Shown: piece after piece, positions 61,043 to 64,000 of the stretch
Position numbering within the stretch: position 1 is the first letter of the stretch
How the letters are laid out: every line of letters begins with the position of its first letter
From: Calonectria ilicicola
Taxonomy: Eukaryota > Ascomycota > Sordariomycetes > Hypocreales > Nectriaceae
DNA: 64,000 bases
Direction: 5' to 3'
Assembly (NCBI GenBank): GCA_020809705.1
Contig: CP085832.1
Span: 5,022,001 to 5,086,000, forward strand
Position numbers and translations under genes: made by a program
The notes under the pieces: generated by a model
Told to the model about the DNA's origin: nothing
Seen by the model: the letters and a program-made list of their open reading frames with translations, nothing else
Database searches by the model: none

Positions 61043-61921
61043 TGAAGCCTGGGTTGATGAAACAGCTCGATAACTTGCGGGATAATATCAGCGAAACCCA
61101 ATAAAAGAATGTAGAGAAGGATGTTTTTCCCTAAATAATTAAATATTCATGTACCCTAATGCGACCAAAACTTTCTCACACATTCGACGATAATGCGGGC
61201 CAATAACGCCATCAGTCCGACCCCAACCAATGTGGGATATACCCGACCGAAGCCACCCCGGCACCATAATCAATGGCCCTTTTCTCCTATTTAGGCATGT
61301 ATCATTAGCGATAATGTCATTCGTACAGCGTGGCACCACCGTTCTGCACAGCGTGGTACCACCACCTTGTGCGGCGCGAACCATGTCCATCACGTCGCAG
61401 AGGTAGCTCTACGGCATGCTTTAGGGGAGTAAGGTCGCATTAGCCCCGCGCGGGGTCTAATGTGACACCCATGGGTAATCACACCATCGTTTTCCCGGTC
61501 TCAGTCTTATCAAAGGTCGAGGGAGCAAATAACCAAATATCTTTTTGGGCAAAGTTAATTCTCTTTCCTACACTTTTATCTTTCACGCAACTCAATAGCA
61601 TATCTCGCACCGGGCAGCCAGATTGGAATTTGCTTGGTAGTTCAGGGAGATACAATAAGCCTAGCCTTTTTCGTCCTATGCACAGTATTAATACGAAGCT
61701 TTGCAATCGAGCAGGGCCACGAGACCGTTTCCGAACGGCTCTCCATCTCCAAGTCCAAGGCTCCCACCGCCAGGAGAGGAGATCTAGGTCTTTACCCAAA
61801 TCGGCAGCACCTGGCATGACTAAAAATCACTCCCTCTGTCAGTCCAAGCAAGAGGCAAGTCAATATTATTACTCAGTTCCTACATCTATCTATACTCCAA
61901 GGTTCCAAAACTAATAAACAC
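61043..61921. promoter_or_regulatory. Regulatory spacer between TF gene and MFS gene, with repeats and a palindrome
   Basis: No gene is supported. A 16-bp direct repeat, ACAGCGTGGYACCACC, lies at 61325-61340 and 61348-61363, one mismatch, 23-bp period. A perfect 12-bp palindrome CCCCGCGCGGGG lies at 61444-61455. Both are 280-415 bp upstream of the transporter start, a plausible position for activator sites. Confidence 0.5.
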
Positions 61922-64000
61922 TTAATCCTGCATCAGATATGGACTGAGCGCAGGGTAGATAACTGCTCGAATAGCCCGTGCTACGTCTGATTTCTTTCCC
62001 AAGTAGTACAATGCCTTAACGCAGTTTTCGCATTGTCTAACCAGTGTTGACATCTGCGCAGCTCCTAGAGACATTGGGTCACGTCTAGCAGCGCTATGAA
62101 TATCGCCAAGCTGAATGAGAGCTGCCTTGGAAAAAGCCCGAATGAGCATGCCAGTCCAAGGTTCTGGCAAGATGCTTTGTTTCGCAATTGCAAAGTGCAG
62201 ATTATCTGTGCTAGTCATCGTTGATGCTCGCGCCAGATCTGAGAGAACCATGATGCTCTCATATCGTAACCGCGTGACAAGTCCGACACTTTGCCGGCCC
62301 TGAGTCGAACTTGCAAAGCCAAGGTTTTTCTGGTCAACTACTTCTACCAGATCCATGAAAAGCAGAGTTCCATAGTAGAAGTACGAGACGACATGGATGA
62401 ACCACATCTGTAACTGCACAGGAATCTCTTCATAGTGCTCCAAAAAGCCGCGGATAAATACACTGTATGTCATGTTCCAGTGCCTGCAAAGGGCTATGGT
62501 GTTTGAGATGACCCTCTCAATAGGTTCTCCACGGTAATTTCCTCTCAACATACTCTGAAGATATGAAGCTTGTCGGAATATCACTACCTTGATTGGTGTC
62601 GCAGCGACAAAGGCCTTGATAGCAGTCTCTTCTGAACACGGCCACCGCAATCCATTGCCAAGGCCATTTCCTTGATCAAAGACGCCAGCCCACCAGTCAA
62701 TATCCTGGGGGCGGTATTCGAGGTCATATAGTTCACGTTGCGGATGTTGTAGGTACTCTGGATCATGTTGACATTCGCTGTCAGAAACAACAATTGGTCG
62801 GCGACACATGGCTGAAGATATCGAATCAAGCATGACAGTCATCCAATAAACAAGATTGAAGGTACCCAAATCTTCCCTATCCATGCAGGAAGACATCTTG
62901 TTATCAGTACTTGTATCAAAGACATTGCCCTGTAGGCTATCATATCGAAACTTGAGCGCATGAACCTTGCGAGCGGCCTGCTCGGTGTACAACGGTGGTC
63001 CCTCTGCCGATAGAATGTCTGCAATTTGAGACGCGACAGGCACGTCGATGCCATTCATAGCTGCATCAACCATGCTGGAAATGATTTCTTTCGTTTCCAT
63101 TGGCCTCTGAATCAGACCCATAATCCACTCGGCACAGGCGATTCTGAAGCATTCTATATTGGCACAGTCCTCTAGCGACCGTTTGGCCTGCATCCACAAA
63201 GACTTGTGCAGAAAGTAGTCAAATTCAGAACTCAAGTCGTCCAGAGAGGCTCGCCGTGAATTTGAATCCAAGCTCTGCGGATAAATCTCGACCTCGCGAC
63301 TGCTACCCTGGGCCCACTGGGTAGCGTAAGCCATCATGGTTATGTGCAAGGCCTTGGATACAGCCTTGTCTTGCTCTTTGGTTAGGATAACCAGTCCACA
63401 TGCGCGTGCGGCTTTGTCGAGTTTTGATACGGCATGGTAGACCCCGTTATCTTGTTTCTTTGGGTCGTATTGCTTGCTCAGACTAAGCGTTTTGTAATGA
63501 CAAGCCATCCAACTAATACCATTGCTAGGATATTGTCTCGTCTGGTCTAAGTTATATGGACAGACTTCTGGGGACAAACAGCATGCAAGTGCTAGCTCAA
63601 ACGAGTCATTATACACTCGCATGAGATTGTATGAGATCAAGCTTTTGTTTGTGTTGGAGGCCAAGGCGTAAGCCATAGAGTATGGCGATATACCAGGGCT
63701 TTCATGGTATTGGGCCTCCCCAAACAAGGGCAGGGTTGGGACTCCGTAAGAGCTGGACACAGGAACAGATGGTTGGGTTGTGCTATGGTCAAACCCCATC
63801 GGGAACTCGTTGATCCTAGCTTCGGAAGGTATTGAAGGGTGAGCTTCAGAGTCTGAAGAGCCATCTATGGCAACGGCATCAAAGAAAGCAGGCTCATTGT
63901 CAAAGCTGTTTCTGACTGTGATGGGCTCGGTTGTCGGATAGGTTGAATATTCGAAGCCACCACTGCGGGGCACGGCGGTATTCATACTAGAGACGCTGTA
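61922..64000 (-). CDS. Fungal transcription factor, central/C-terminal regulatory domain (5' end outside window)
   Basis: One frame is open from the right edge of the window to TAA at 61922, about 690 codons. An internal Met lies at 63985 and the frame remains open upstream of it, so the gene very likely continues beyond 64,000. The sequence has a polar Ser/Pro-rich first 100 residues, then a long helical region (for example about FELALACCLSPEVCPYN, ECFRIACAEWIMGLIQRP, CRRPIVVSD) of the kind called the fungal-specific transcription factor domain. No Zn2Cys6 or C2H2 zinc finger is present in the visible part; it would be upstream. It is likely nuclear and probably controls the adjacent transporter-hydrolase-BVMO genes (inference from position). 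The visible frame is intact. Confidence 0.75.
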   Translation of the reverse strand, partial: YSVSSMNTAVPRSGGFEYSTYPTTEPITVRNSFDNEPAFFDAVAIDGSSDSEAHPSIPSEARINEFPMGFDHSTTQPSVPVSSSYGVPTLPLFGEAQYHESPGISPYSMAYALASNTNKSLISYNLMRVYNDSFELALACCLSPEVCPYNLDQTRQYPSNGISWMACHYKTLSLSKQYDPKKQDNGVYHAVSKLDKAARACGLVILTKEQDKAVSKALHITMMAYATQWAQGSSREVEIYPQSLDSNSRRASLDDLSSEFDYFLHKSLWMQAKRSLEDCANIECFRIACAEWIMGLIQRPMETKEIISSMVDAAMNGIDVPVASQIADILSAEGPPLYTEQAARKVHALKFRYDSLQGNVFDTSTDNKMSSCMDREDLGTFNLVYWMTVMLDSISSAMCRRPIVVSDSECQHDPEYLQHPQRELYDLEYRPQDIDWWAGVFDQGNGLGNGLRWPCSEETAIKAFVAATPIKVVIFRQASYLQSMLRGNYRGEPIERVISNTIALCRHWNMTYSVFIRGFLEHYEEIPVQLQMWFIHVVSYFYYGTLLFMDLVEVVDQKNLGFASSTQGRQSVGLVTRLRYESIMVLSDLARASTMTSTDNLHFAIAKQSILPEPWTGMLIRAFSKAALIQLGDIHSAARRDPMSLGAAQMSTLVRQCENCVKALYYLGKKSDVARAIRAVIYPALSPYLMQD

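Noticed and set aside
61139..61393. 84-codon minus-strand frame in the TF-MFS spacer
   Set aside because: It overlaps the direct-repeat region, has no recognisable motif, and its amino-acid make-up does not suggest a protein.

Overview
The window comes from a filamentous ascomycete (Pezizomycotina). Genes carry 45-75 bp GT-AG introns with CTAAC/CTGAC-like branch points, the products are typical of moulds, and the middle is a block of repeats degraded in the way repeat-induced point mutation (RIP) degrades DNA: differences between copies are C/T or G/A transitions, TpA is abundant, and almost no open reading frames survive.

Left arm (1-12,267). The 3' end of a hybrid histidine kinase (+) is followed by a convergent, broken secreted six-hairpin-glycosidase-like gene (-). 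A shared promoter region then leads to an intact gamma-glutamyltranspeptidase-family gene (+). Next come a possible membrane-protein terminal exon (-), a secreted cysteine-containing protein with a glycine-rich hydrophobic segment (+), and a broken secreted PAN/Apple-like gene (-) beside the repeat block.

Repeat block (12,268-54,390). It resolves into two neighbouring transposon nests separated by only 145 bp of ordinary DNA. Nest 1 is an LTR element, 12,268-27,540 (target duplication GGAAT), holding a LINE fragment, a 5.4-kb gypsy element (TAAAC), a solo LTR (ATAAG) and a Fot1-like DNA transposon. Nest 2 is a gypsy element, 27,691-54,390 (CTGAC), holding three more Fot1-like copies, a second solo LTR (ATTTT), an inverted gypsy copy, a LINE fragment, fragments of other retroelements and a complete-length 6.9-kb gypsy element (ATTAT). 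I see no live gene in it.

Right arm (54,391-64,000). Four minus-strand genes: a Baeyer-Villiger monooxygenase, a metallo-beta-lactamase-fold hydrolase, an MFS transporter of the anion:cation symporter type, and a fungal transcription-factor gene running off the window. The set reads as a small catabolic cluster: import a carbonyl compound, oxidise it to an ester or lactone, hydrolyse it, under a local regulator. That pathway is inference from gene families and order.

No tRNA, rRNA, CRISPR array or clearly new system was recognised. The most informative novelty is structural: the datable nesting of the repeat block, two genes caught in decay, and the uncharacterised four-gene cluster.
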